NCBI GenBank assembly: GCA_964356295.1
Contig: CAYHHE010000124.1
Coordinates: 1 to 5,196 of the forward strand
Origin: CAVQGZ01 sp964356295
Lineage (GTDB): Bacteria; Actinomycetota; Actinomycetes; Jiangellales; Jiangellaceae
Direction: 5' to 3'
DNA: 5,196 nucleotides
The notes beneath the pieces were generated by a model that saw only the letters and a program-made list of their open reading frames with translations, was not told the DNA's origin and made no database searches. This document shows, piece by piece, positions 1 through 4,099 of this stretch; within the stretch, counting starts at the first letter, position 1, and each line of letters starts with the position of its first letter. Both the position numbers and the translations under genes were made by a program.

Positions 1-676
1 CGACGCATTCCAGGCCAACGCGTGCCCACTATCTGCGGAAGTCGAGTCTGGGCGGGGGCAACACTGCACTGAGTCTCGTGCTCACGGTCCTGGCCAACCT
101 CGCAACGATCGTGTCGATTCCGTTCTGGGCCGGCATCGCCTTGGACCGGTGGGGCGACGCGGTCGAAGCCGGGGCCAACGTCACGGTGGGCTTCATGGAT
201 GTGGCCCTCCTCCTGGCGGGCCTCGTCCTGATTCCGACGAGCCTGGGCATGCTCGTCCGTGCCAGGCGGCCTGCCCTGGCCGCACGCCTGGAGAACACCG
301 TGTCGAAGGTGAGTGGCATCGTGCTGTTCGCTTGATCATCGGCGTCACGGTCACCCTGGACGATGCGTGGAACCTGCTCAGGCAAGCCGGTCCGGCTACC
401 CTGCTGCTGGCCTGCCTCGCGACGGCAACGGGCTTCGGCTTGGGCGTCTTGACCCGGCTGCCAAGACCGGGCCACGTGGCCCTGGGCATGGAGTTCGGCA
501 TCAAGAACATCACACTCACGCTGCTGCTGGGACTGACCGCACTCGGCTCGGAGGAGATCGCGCTGCCAGCGGCCGTGTACGGCGTGATGATGCACATCCC
601 AGGCTTGGCACTGCTCTCCTTCGCTCGTCGGGGCTACATCCCGCGACCGGCGGTTGCCGAACAGGCAGTCCCGGCG
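1..676 (+). pseudogene. BASS-family (bile acid:Na+ symporter-like) transporter, C-terminal part, frameshifted
   Basis: Remnant of an integral membrane transporter of the bile acid:sodium symporter (BASS/SBF) type, which couples uptake of organic anions to Na+. The first part is open from the window edge and reads GGGNTALSLVLTVLANLATI, matching the family's conserved GNxALS segment ahead of a membrane helix. That frame ends at TGA 333-335. The protein continues in the frame one base back (TTG at 332), giving VLFA-LIIGVTVTL, three further hydrophobic helices and the conserved EFGIKN / ALPAAVYGVMMH motifs of the last core helices. Joining the two frames restores a plausible family C-terminus, so a one-base deletion (or sequencing error) near 332 is the simplest reading. 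The usual Gln of the Na+-site ExGxQN motif is Lys here, which would be unusual in a working Na+ symporter. The region before about 40 may hold another shift. Family assignment is good; substrate unknown. Confidence 0.75.
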
Positions 677-796
677 AAGAAGCCCGTGATCGTGGGCTAC
701 GACGGATCCGAATCCACTCTGCTTAAGGAGACACCGCCGCAAGCGCGCTGCAAGGCGTCTTCGACTCCGCCATTGGTGCGGCGCCGGCGGACCTGA
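677..796 (+). pseudogene. Fragment of a universal stress protein (UspA) N-terminus fused to the transporter tail
   Basis: In the same frame as the second transporter segment, with no stop between, codons from 677 read KKPVIVGYDGSES. This is the hallmark first beta-strand and loop of actinobacterial UspA-domain proteins (normally at residues 3-15 of a domain of about 140 residues). Homology stops after about 13 residues; the following codons to the TGA at 794-796 (TLLKETPPQ..., ending in an Arg run) do not resemble a Usp domain. GTG codons at 686 and 692 exist, but no Shine-Dalgarno is evident. Either the transporter carried a C-terminal Usp domain that has been cut off, or a deletion fused two neighbouring genes. 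In both cases no functional Usp domain remains. The match is short, so the call rests on one motif. Confidence 0.5.
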
Positions 797-876
797 CATG
801 TGCGTCCAAGCGGGCGGTAACGACGCTGGTGTGTCACGGGACATCGACCGCTCTCCTCGCGCGGCGCGTCCTCAGG
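722..876. other. Unassigned stretch between the Usp fragment and the intron 3' end
   Basis: No gene is supported. The +1 frame from 730 looks mildly protein-like (SALQGVFDSAIGAAPAD), but it has no recognisable family and runs straight into the intron. The segment 812-829 resembles 3685-3702 beside the second intron copy at 16 of 18 positions. The bases immediately 3' of the two intron copies (minus strand) share TGNGGACGCNCC. The stretch therefore probably represents the 3' exon or target context of the intron rather than a gene. Confidence 0.4.
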
Positions 877-939
877 GTTGAGTCGGCCTGGGGCGCGGTG
901 CAGGCGTTGCTGCTGGTCCGTTTCCCCAGGCCGCTCGCC
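877..939 (-). ncRNA. Group II intron domain VI and 3' splice site, copy 1
   Basis: On the minus strand, GGCCTGGGG (932-924) pairs with CCCCAGGCC (893-885). The stem continues as GAGC (936-933) with G-[A]-CTC (884-880), leaving A883 as the only bulged base. It is seven nucleotides from the intron end, where the lariat branch point belongs. The tail is AAC (879-877), giving a 3' splice site at 877|876. The distal stem has three non-pairs (914/903, 915/902, 917/900) that are all paired in copy 2. An alternative register with a bulged C gives a weaker stem. Confidence 0.85.
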
Positions 940-973
940 GAACCCGGCGTGCGCCTCTGGACGCACCGGGCTC
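940..973 (-). ncRNA. Group II intron domain V (catalytic hairpin), copy 1
   Basis: Read on the minus strand from 973 to 940 this is exactly 34 nt, the canonical domain V size. It begins GAGCCCGG and ends CCGGGTTC, which pair as an 8-bp lower stem including a G-U wobble. The catalytic AGC triad lies at 972-970. A 2-nt CG bulge on the 3' side separates the lower stem from a 6-bp upper stem (TGCGTC/GGCGCA) capped by the tetraloop CAGA instead of the more common GNRA-type loop. All features needed for metal binding by the catalytic core are present. Confidence 0.9.
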
Positions 974-1008
974 TCCACGATCCCTGCCGTGTGGGCTTGG
1001 TTTGGCAC

Positions 1009-1110
1009 AGCCCTACGGTGAAGGTTGGCCTGCATCTGCGATACCCGCCGCGAAGGCTCTCTCGGGCGTTGCGGTGGGGCTCCGGCATTCACCGGCGCGT
1101 CTGTCGGCAT
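1009..1110 (-). pseudogene. N-terminal stub of the group II intron reverse transcriptase/maturase, copy 1
   Basis: The minus-strand ATG at 1110 (another in frame at 1122) starts MPTDAPVNAGAPPQ, and the frame continues to ...QMQANLHRRA. This follows the N-terminal pattern of actinobacterial group II intron-encoded proteins, where a TDEPxNAG-like start is followed by a conserved MQxKLHRWA segment before the reverse-transcriptase domain. A purine-rich GAGAAGGG precedes the starts. After HRRA at about 1009 the sequence jumps to the DNA that normally follows the maturase gene, just ahead of domain V. Roughly 95% of a protein of 400-600 residues is gone, with no RT palm (YADD), maturase (X) or endonuclease domain. 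The frame stays open by chance through domains V and VI. Confidence 0.75.
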
Positions 1111-1771
1111 GGCAGCATCCATCCCTTCTCGTGATCGCTGCCGCCCTTCGCCGTGTGACCGGCTCTCCCGGCCTTGCCTGTCAGGTCGTGACTCCTGCGA
1201 CTACTCCGACGGCTCCGCCCCACCCCGGGCCGCTCGGCCGACGGTGGACCCAGCCCGACCGGCCACGCCGGCGACGTGGCAACCGGGCAGACCCGAGGTG
1301 GTTCCCGTGGTCACCTGTTGATCGCTCGGCGCAGCAGGCACCCGACTCAGCCATCGCCGTGACTCCCCCGCAGCACGTCACCACGACCTTCCCATCCGTT
1401 GTCCGACCCTCCGGGACGTTCCCCGCCCCCGTCATGACGGAGGCGAGTGCGCGTCGCCTCCGGCCCAGATCCGCCAGGTTCGAGCCGTGCGTCATGCAGA
1501 GGCGTCAAACGCCGGTTCCTCACGTCTGCCTGTCCGCCACGCTCGCCACACCCGCGCCGTCTGGCAGTACCGACACGCCATGGCTACGTCAGGGCCCCTT
1601 GCCACCCATCCCGGCACCTCCCGAGACAGGCTGCCCCCAGCTACGCAGTCCTGCTGCGACAGGAACAACGGCGCAGGTCTCTCACCTCTCCTCAATCAAC
1701 AAGCGCCTCACGGCGCACCGGCGCTGTGACGCAGCCGGCGTGTGCGCCGTTGAGGTTCCGCAACTACCGCT

Positions 1772-1818
1772 GTGGCATGAGCTGACCAGCAGTGGCATCC
1801 TTGCCTCATGGATGCCAC
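1772..1818. promoter_or_regulatory. Probable VapB-VapC operator: perfect 9-bp inverted repeat plus an extra half-site
   Basis: GTGGCATCC at 1792-1800 and GGATGCCAC at 1810-1818 are perfect inverted repeats around a 9-bp spacer. The right arm begins at the G of the vapB ATG (1808-1810). A further half-site GTGGCAT occurs at 1772-1778, exactly 20 bp (about two helical turns) upstream of the left arm and in the same orientation. VapB antitoxins bind such repeats at their own promoters as VapBC complexes, so autoregulation is the expected role. No convincing Shine-Dalgarno precedes 1808, and no clear -10/-35 pair could be fixed. Confidence 0.65.
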
Positions 1819-2053
1819 ACTCGTGCTGGGCCAGCAAGGGCGACTGGTCATCCCAGCAGAGGTACGAAGCGCCTTGGGGCTTTCCCCTGGAGACCAGTTG
1901 CACCTGCATCTCGTCGGCCACAGCCTCGTGCTGGAACGTCAGCAGGATGCTGCCGCTGAACTCCGCGGCTTGGCCTCGGAGGTGCCGAGGGCGCGGTCGC
2001 TGGTCGACGAGCTGCTCAGGGAACGTCGCCGCGCAGCAGCCGCTGGCGAATGA
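1808..2053 (+). CDS. vapB: VapB-like antitoxin, AbrB/MazE (SpoVT-AbrB) fold
   Basis: An 81-residue antitoxin that should neutralise the downstream PIN-domain toxin and repress its own operon. Residues about 4-45 carry the swapped-hairpin AbrB signature: GQQGRLVIPAEVR, then LGLSPGDQLHLHLVGHSLVLE. The second half (residues about 50-81) is charged and ends RSLVDELLRERRRAAAAGE, the kind of flexible tail that wraps the toxin. Its stop overlaps the toxin start as ATGA at 2050-2053, indicating translational coupling. The ATG at 1808 is chosen because it begins the AbrB fold with the usual few preceding residues; the inverted repeat overlaps it. The length is normal for VapB. The gene lies 90 bp from the intron 5' end, which is on the opposite strand. 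Confidence 0.88.
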   Translation: MDATLVLGQQGRLVIPAEVRSALGLSPGDQLHLHLVGHSLVLERQQDAAAELRGLASEVPRARSLVDELLRERRRAAAAGE

Positions 2054-2430
2054 CGGTTCTCGACGCGTCGGCCGTGCTGGCGCTCGTGCACGACGAACCG
2101 GGCGCGGAGGTCGTCGCTGAGGCGCTCGAATCCGCGTCCCTAGGAGCAGCGAACCTCGCCGAGGTCATCGGCAAGCTGGTTGACGTCGAGGTCGACGTCA
2201 TCCGTGTTCGGGGGCTTCTCACCGCCGCCGGCGTGGTCATCGAACCCGTCACCGAAGCGGACGCCGAGCTCGCGGGCGCGATGCGATCGCTCGACGCAGG
2301 CAGACGGCTATCGCTGGGCGATCGATGCTGCTTGGCGTTGACGGTCCGCAGCACCCCAGCCGAGGTGCTGACTGCTGACCGGGCTTGGGCCGATCTCGAT
2401 CTACCGATCCGAGTGCGCCTGCTTCGGTAG
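2050..2430 (+). CDS. vapC: VapC-like PIN-domain ribonuclease toxin
   Basis: A 126-residue PIN-domain endoribonuclease; VapC toxins cleave tRNA or rRNA and arrest translation when free of VapB. The four acidic metal-binding positions are visible: Asp5 in MTVLDASAVLAL, Glu38 in NLAEVIGKL, Asp91 in LSLGDRCCLAL, and Asp110 in VLTADRAW (with the common Trp113 after it). The length and spacing are typical, with no frameshift or missing key residue, so the toxin is probably active. Translation starts in the ATGA overlap with vapB and lacks a strong ribosome-binding site of its own, so toxin output should follow antitoxin translation. The RNA target cannot be read from the sequence. Confidence 0.92.
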   Translation: MTVLDASAVLALVHDEPGAEVVAEALESASLGAANLAEVIGKLVDVEVDVIRVRGLLTAAGVVIEPVTEADAELAGAMRSLDAGRRLSLGDRCCLALTVRSTPAEVLTADRAWADLDLPIRVRLLR

Positions 2431-2503
2431 CTGATCCTGCGCCGGGACATCCTTCAGGACTTGCACTATGTGGGCGGTAGCGACGCGGGTGCGGCCTCAC
2501 CGT
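2431..2503. other. Short intergenic gap between vapC and the recombinase fragment
   Basis: The two flanking reading frames converge here. No clear intrinsic terminator hairpin with a T-run, and no gene, was found in either strand. Confidence 0.3.
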
Positions 2504-3064
2504 TCAGACGCCGGCGACGTAGGCGGTGAGGAAGTGGACGCCGTGCCGGTCGGGGTTGCCGCGGGCGCGGTCGTAGTGCTCGGTGGTGCGCGGGTCGGCG
2601 TGGCGGGCAAGGATCTGGGCGTCGCGAAGCGGGACGCACGCCGGCGTCCAACGCGCTGGTGATCGCCGCGTGCCGCAGCGAGTGCGGGCTGATGTGGCGG
2701 GGGATGGCGGCGACCGTCGCGATCCGGGTGACCATCCGGTGGGCGTCGCGGCGGTCGATCGGCTTGCCGGAGACCGGCCGCAGCACCAGCGGCCCGCACG
2801 TGCGCTGGCCCCGGCACGCCTCCAGGACGCGCAGGACAGGGATGGTGAGCGGCATGGTGGCCGGCTTGCTCCCGTGCCGACCAGGTGCAGCACCCGGTGC
2901 CCGCGCAGGGTGTCCGCGTAGTGCTCGATCCGCACGGCTGCGGCCTCCGACGCCCGCAGGGCGTTGATGCCCAGCAGGTACGCCAGGGCCCCCGCCGCCC
3001 ACACGGCCAGGCACCCGGACCAGCCGACGCTAGCCTCGATCCGCAGCCCGTGAACTGCGTCCGC
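2504..3064 (-). pseudogene. Tyrosine recombinase/phage-type integrase, C-terminal catalytic domain, N-truncated and frameshifted
   Basis: Minus-strand remnant of a site-specific tyrosine recombinase (DNA breakage and rejoining through a phosphotyrosine). From about 3064 it reads DAVHGLRIEASVGWSGCLAV, then AYLLGINALRASEAAAVRIE with the first catalytic Arg. It then shifts frame near 2871-2875, where HLVG must join SKPATMPLTIPVLRVLEACR. The new frame carries HSLRHAA with the His-x-x-Arg pair. A second shift at 2631-2633 joins LDAGV to PLRDAQILARHADPRTTEHY, holding the last His and the nucleophilic Tyr, and ends VHFLTAYVAGV at the TGA 2506-2504. One base appears lost from a G run and one gained in a C run, so the outer segments share a frame. 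The N-terminal core-binding domain (about 100-150 residues) is missing. All catalytic residues survive on paper, but the protein as encoded should be dead. Confidence 0.85.
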
Positions 3065-3108
3065 AGGCGGCGGTAGGCAGCACGGCTGGCTATCCCCACC
3101 CTGTCTTA

Positions 3109-3125
3109 CAGTGTGTGCGACACTG
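3109..3125. promoter_or_regulatory. Probable operator/promoter element of the antitoxin-mazF operon
   Basis: CAGTGT (3109-3114) and ACACTG (3120-3125) form a perfect 6-bp inverted repeat with a 5-bp spacer, ending 5 bp before the antitoxin ATG at 3131. Ribbon-helix-helix antitoxins usually bind short palindromes at this place, so self-repression is likely. The tight spacing leaves no room for a normal Shine-Dalgarno, consistent with leaderless or weak initiation. Confidence 0.5.
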
Positions 3126-3130
3126 AGTGC

Positions 3131-3364
3131 ATGGCTGACACGATCACCTTTCGGCCCGACGAGGACGCCGCTCGCGCGTTGGAGGTGCTGACCAGCGATG
3201 GCACCCCGGTCTCGACAGCCGTGCGTGCGGCGCTCATCAAGGCCGCCCGCGAAAGGGCGCGGGTGAAGCTCCGCAGCGAGGCAGAGACCCTTGCCGCGGA
3301 CGAGCGGGACAGGGCGGAGGCTTCGCAGGTCTTGCGCGACATGGAGGCCCTGCGTGCGTGGTGA
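3131..3364 (+). CDS. Ribbon-helix-helix antitoxin partnered with MazF (MazE-type role)
   Basis: A 77-residue antitoxin. Residues 2-40 read ADTITFRPDEDAARALEVL, then TSDGTPVSTAVRAALIKAAR. This is the short beta-strand followed by two helices of a ribbon-helix-helix DNA-binding domain of the kind paired with MazF in actinobacteria. Residues 41-77 are a charged helix ending LRDMEALRAW, presumably the toxin-binding tail. I chose ATG 3131 because the fold begins right after it. The in-frame GTG at 3113 would add six residues inside the inverted repeat and lacks a ribosome-binding site. The stop at 3362-3364 lies 11 bp inside the downstream toxin gene, so the two are translationally coupled. It is probably both repressor and toxin inhibitor. 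The fold is clear; the exact family name is less so. Confidence 0.85.
   Translation: MADTITFRPDEDAARALEVLTSDGTPVSTAVRAALIKAARERARVKLRSEAETLAADERDRAEASQVLRDMEALRAW
3343..3347 (+). promoter_or_regulatory. Shine-Dalgarno fixing the mazF GTG start
   Basis: GGAGG lies inside the antitoxin gene, 6 nt before GTG 3354. It supports that GTG over any start further downstream and allows toxin translation by ribosomes finishing the antitoxin. Confidence 0.7.
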
Positions 3365-3665
3365 CGTCTACCGCCTTCGGGCTCCCCACAACGTACGGGG
3401 GCGAGAGCAGGCTGGGCCCCGCTACGCCGTAGTCGTCCAGTCCGACGACCTACCGCTCTCGACCTGGCTGGTCGCACCGACATCTACATCGGCGAGGCCA
3501 GCGAGCTTCCGGCCCGAGGTGGAAGTCGCCGGGAAGGCCACCCGGGTCTTGGTCGAGCAAACCGCGGCCGTCGACCCCTCGAGGCTGGGCGACCATGCTG
3601 GCCGATTGACGTTCACCGAGCTTCGCCAGGTCGAAGCCGCGCTGCGGCTGGTCCTCGAGCTGTAG
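3354..3665 (+). CDS. mazF: MazF/PemK-family mRNA interferase toxin
   Basis: A 103-residue sequence-specific endoribonuclease toxin, starting at GTG 3354 behind GGAGG. The family pattern is complete: MRGDVYRLRAP at the start (the R-G-D/E-V-Y strand), EQAGPRYAVVVQSDDLPLS with the putative catalytic Arg23, WLVAPTSTSARP with the Thr43-Ser44 nucleophile region, then VLVEQTAAVDPSRLGDHAGR and a C-terminal helix TELRQVEAALRLVLEL. Length and motif order match ordinary MazF. There are no stops or shifts, so it should be active when released from the antitoxin. It overlaps the antitoxin gene by 11 bp and shares its promoter. Cleavage specificity cannot be predicted here. Confidence 0.92.
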   Translation: MRGDVYRLRAPHNVRGREQAGPRYAVVVQSDDLPLSTWLVAPTSTSARPASFRPEVEVAGKATRVLVEQTAAVDPSRLGDHAGRLTFTELRQVEAALRLVLEL

Positions 3666-3675
3666 CAGAAGTCCT

Positions 3676-3688
3676 GCCCACAGTGGGC
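3676..3688. repeat. Short palindrome just after mazF
   Basis: GCCCAC-A-GTGGGC lies 10 bp after the mazF stop. As RNA it can form a small stem with a 3-5 nt loop, but no T-run follows, so terminator function is doubtful. It sits about 33 bp from the second intron copy's 3' end, in the segment that resembles the flank of copy 1. Confidence 0.4.
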
Positions 3689-3721
3689 GGAAACGACGCC
3701 GGGCCCTGGTGCGTCCACAAG

Positions 3722-3784
3722 GTTGAGTCGGCCTGGGGCGCGGTGCCGGCGTTGCTGCCGGCCCGTTTCCCCAGGCCGCTCGCC
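3722..3784 (-). ncRNA. Group II intron domain VI and 3' end, copy 2
   Basis: The basal stem and bulged branch adenosine (position 3728) are as in copy 1. The distal stem is a perfect 6-bp GCCGGC/GCCGGC pairing (3762-3757 with 3750-3745) around A-GCAA-C, a GCAA-type loop closed by an A/C mismatch. This is the better-folded version, so it probably reflects the ancestral state. Confidence 0.8.
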
Positions 3785-3818
3785 GAACCCGGCGTGCGCC
3801 TCTGGACGCACCGGGCTC
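3785..3818 (-). ncRNA. Group II intron domain V, copy 2
   Basis: Identical over all 34 nt to domain V of copy 1, with AGC triad, CG bulge and CAGA loop intact. Its perfect conservation beside a missing domain I suggests recent origin of this fragment, not current selection for splicing. Confidence 0.85.
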
Positions 3819-3853
3819 TCCACGATCCCTGCCGTGTGGGCTTGGTTTGGCAC

Positions 3854-3955
3854 AGCCCTACGGTGAAGGTTGGCCTGCATCTGCGATACCCGCCGCGAAG
3901 GCTCTCTCGGGCGTTGCGGTGGGGCTCCGGCATTCACCGGCGCGTCTGTCGGCAT
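3854..3955 (-). pseudogene. N-terminal stub of the group II intron reverse transcriptase/maturase, copy 2
   Basis: Identical in sequence to the stub at 1009-1110 and broken at exactly the same base after ...NLHRRA. Because both copies share one deletion breakpoint, the protein gene was lost before the copies separated. No reverse-transcriptase or maturase domain remains. The frame runs open past domains V and VI into the mazF flank without any protein-family meaning. Confidence 0.75.
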
Positions 3956-4099
3956 GGCAGCATCCATCCCTTCTCGTGATCGCTGCCGCCCTTCGCCGTG
4001 TGACCGGGACTCCCCCGCAGGGGTGTCCGCTCGAGGAACTCCAGCGGCCAGGTGGCGGTGGCCTCCCGGGGGTGTTCCAGCGAGCTCGCGTCGGCCTGA

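Larger units (their letters stand above)
877..1162. repeat. 286-bp direct repeat, left copy (pairs with 3722-4007)
   Basis: The segment aligns without gaps to 3722-4007 (constant offset 2845). I see only three substitutions, at 902 (A/C), 914 (T/C) and 917 (T/C) on the plus strand. The left limit coincides with the intron 3' splice site and the right limit lies just upstream of the reverse-transcriptase stub. It comprises the last part of the intron: the pre-ORF segment, protein stub, domain V and domain VI. Confidence 0.95.
877..1718 (-). mobile_element. Group II intron, copy 1: near-complete ribozyme with its reverse-transcriptase ORF deleted
   Basis: A self-splicing retroelement RNA on the minus strand. 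The 3' end is exact: a 34-nt domain V, a domain VI with a bulged branch adenosine, and terminal ...CTCAAC at 877. Upstream, the minus strand carries segments familiar from actinobacterial group II introns: GACCACGGGAACCACC (complement of 1297-1312), GGAGCCGTCGGAGTAGTCGC before the reading frame, and GCCGGTCACACGGCGAAGGG leading to the reverse-transcriptase start. The best 5' boundary is GTGCGCC at 1718, fitting the GUGYG consensus, for a length of 842 nt. That matches ribozyme domains without a protein. Only about 34 residues of the intron-encoded protein remain in the domain IV position. The 3' end is nearly certain; the 5' end is inferred from the consensus and intron size. The copy lies antisense to the genes on both sides. 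It could still splice if the fold is intact, but it cannot make its own maturase. Confidence 0.85.
3722..4007. repeat. 286-bp direct repeat, right copy (pairs with 877-1162)
   Basis: Same orientation as 877-1162, three substitutions, no gaps. The two repeats bracket both toxin-antitoxin operons and the recombinase fragment. Recombination between them would remove 2845 bp and leave one copy. Confidence 0.95.
3722..4020 (-). mobile_element. Group II intron, copy 2: 3' fragment with the same reverse-transcriptase deletion
   Basis: Positions 3722-4007 match 877-1162 at 283 of 286 positions without gaps, including the protein stub, domain V and domain VI. The next 13 bases (4008-4020, GACTCCCCCGCAG) match 1361-1373 of copy 1. 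Copy 2 therefore seems to have lost the 198-nt segment equivalent to 1163-1360 and is then truncated at 4020, lacking all the rest of the 5' ribozyme. Without domains I-III it cannot splice in cis. The 3' boundary at 3722|3721 is the exact splice site, as in copy 1, so this end was formed by genuine intron insertion or by duplication from one that was. Confidence 0.82.

Noticed and set aside
29..844. Minus-strand open frame of 271 codons over the transporter
   Set aside because: It is opposite a clear membrane-protein coding pattern on the plus strand. The translation is Arg/Gln-rich and family-less.
697..1122. Minus-strand frame of 141 codons through intron domains V and VI as a real small protein (and the 181-codon equivalent at 3422-3967)
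   Set aside because: Only the first 34 or so residues match the reverse-transcriptase N-terminus. The rest translates structured RNA and flank, and in copy 2 the mazF antisense strand.
829..1134. Plus-strand open frame of about 100 codons, repeated almost identically at 3683-3979
   Set aside because: It is antisense to the group II intron. Its apparent conservation comes from the ribozyme and the repeat, and the protein resembles nothing known.
1554..1559. CGGCGC on the minus strand as EBS1 pairing with the GCGCCG just before the intron 5' end
   Set aside because: Six GC bases pair too easily by chance here, and I could not fold domain I to show it lies in the right loop.
1002..2120. Long plus-strand open frame of 372 codons
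   Set aside because: It runs antisense through the intron ribozyme and out of frame across vapB. It is Pro/Arg/Ser-rich low-complexity translation typical of GC-rich shadows.
2583..2967. Plus-strand open frames over the recombinase fragment
   Set aside because: The minus strand carries recognisable recombinase motifs with catalytic residues in order; the plus frames do not.
3676..3688. Rho-independent terminator for mazF
   Set aside because: The palindrome has a one-base centre, so only a short stem is possible, and no T-run follows.
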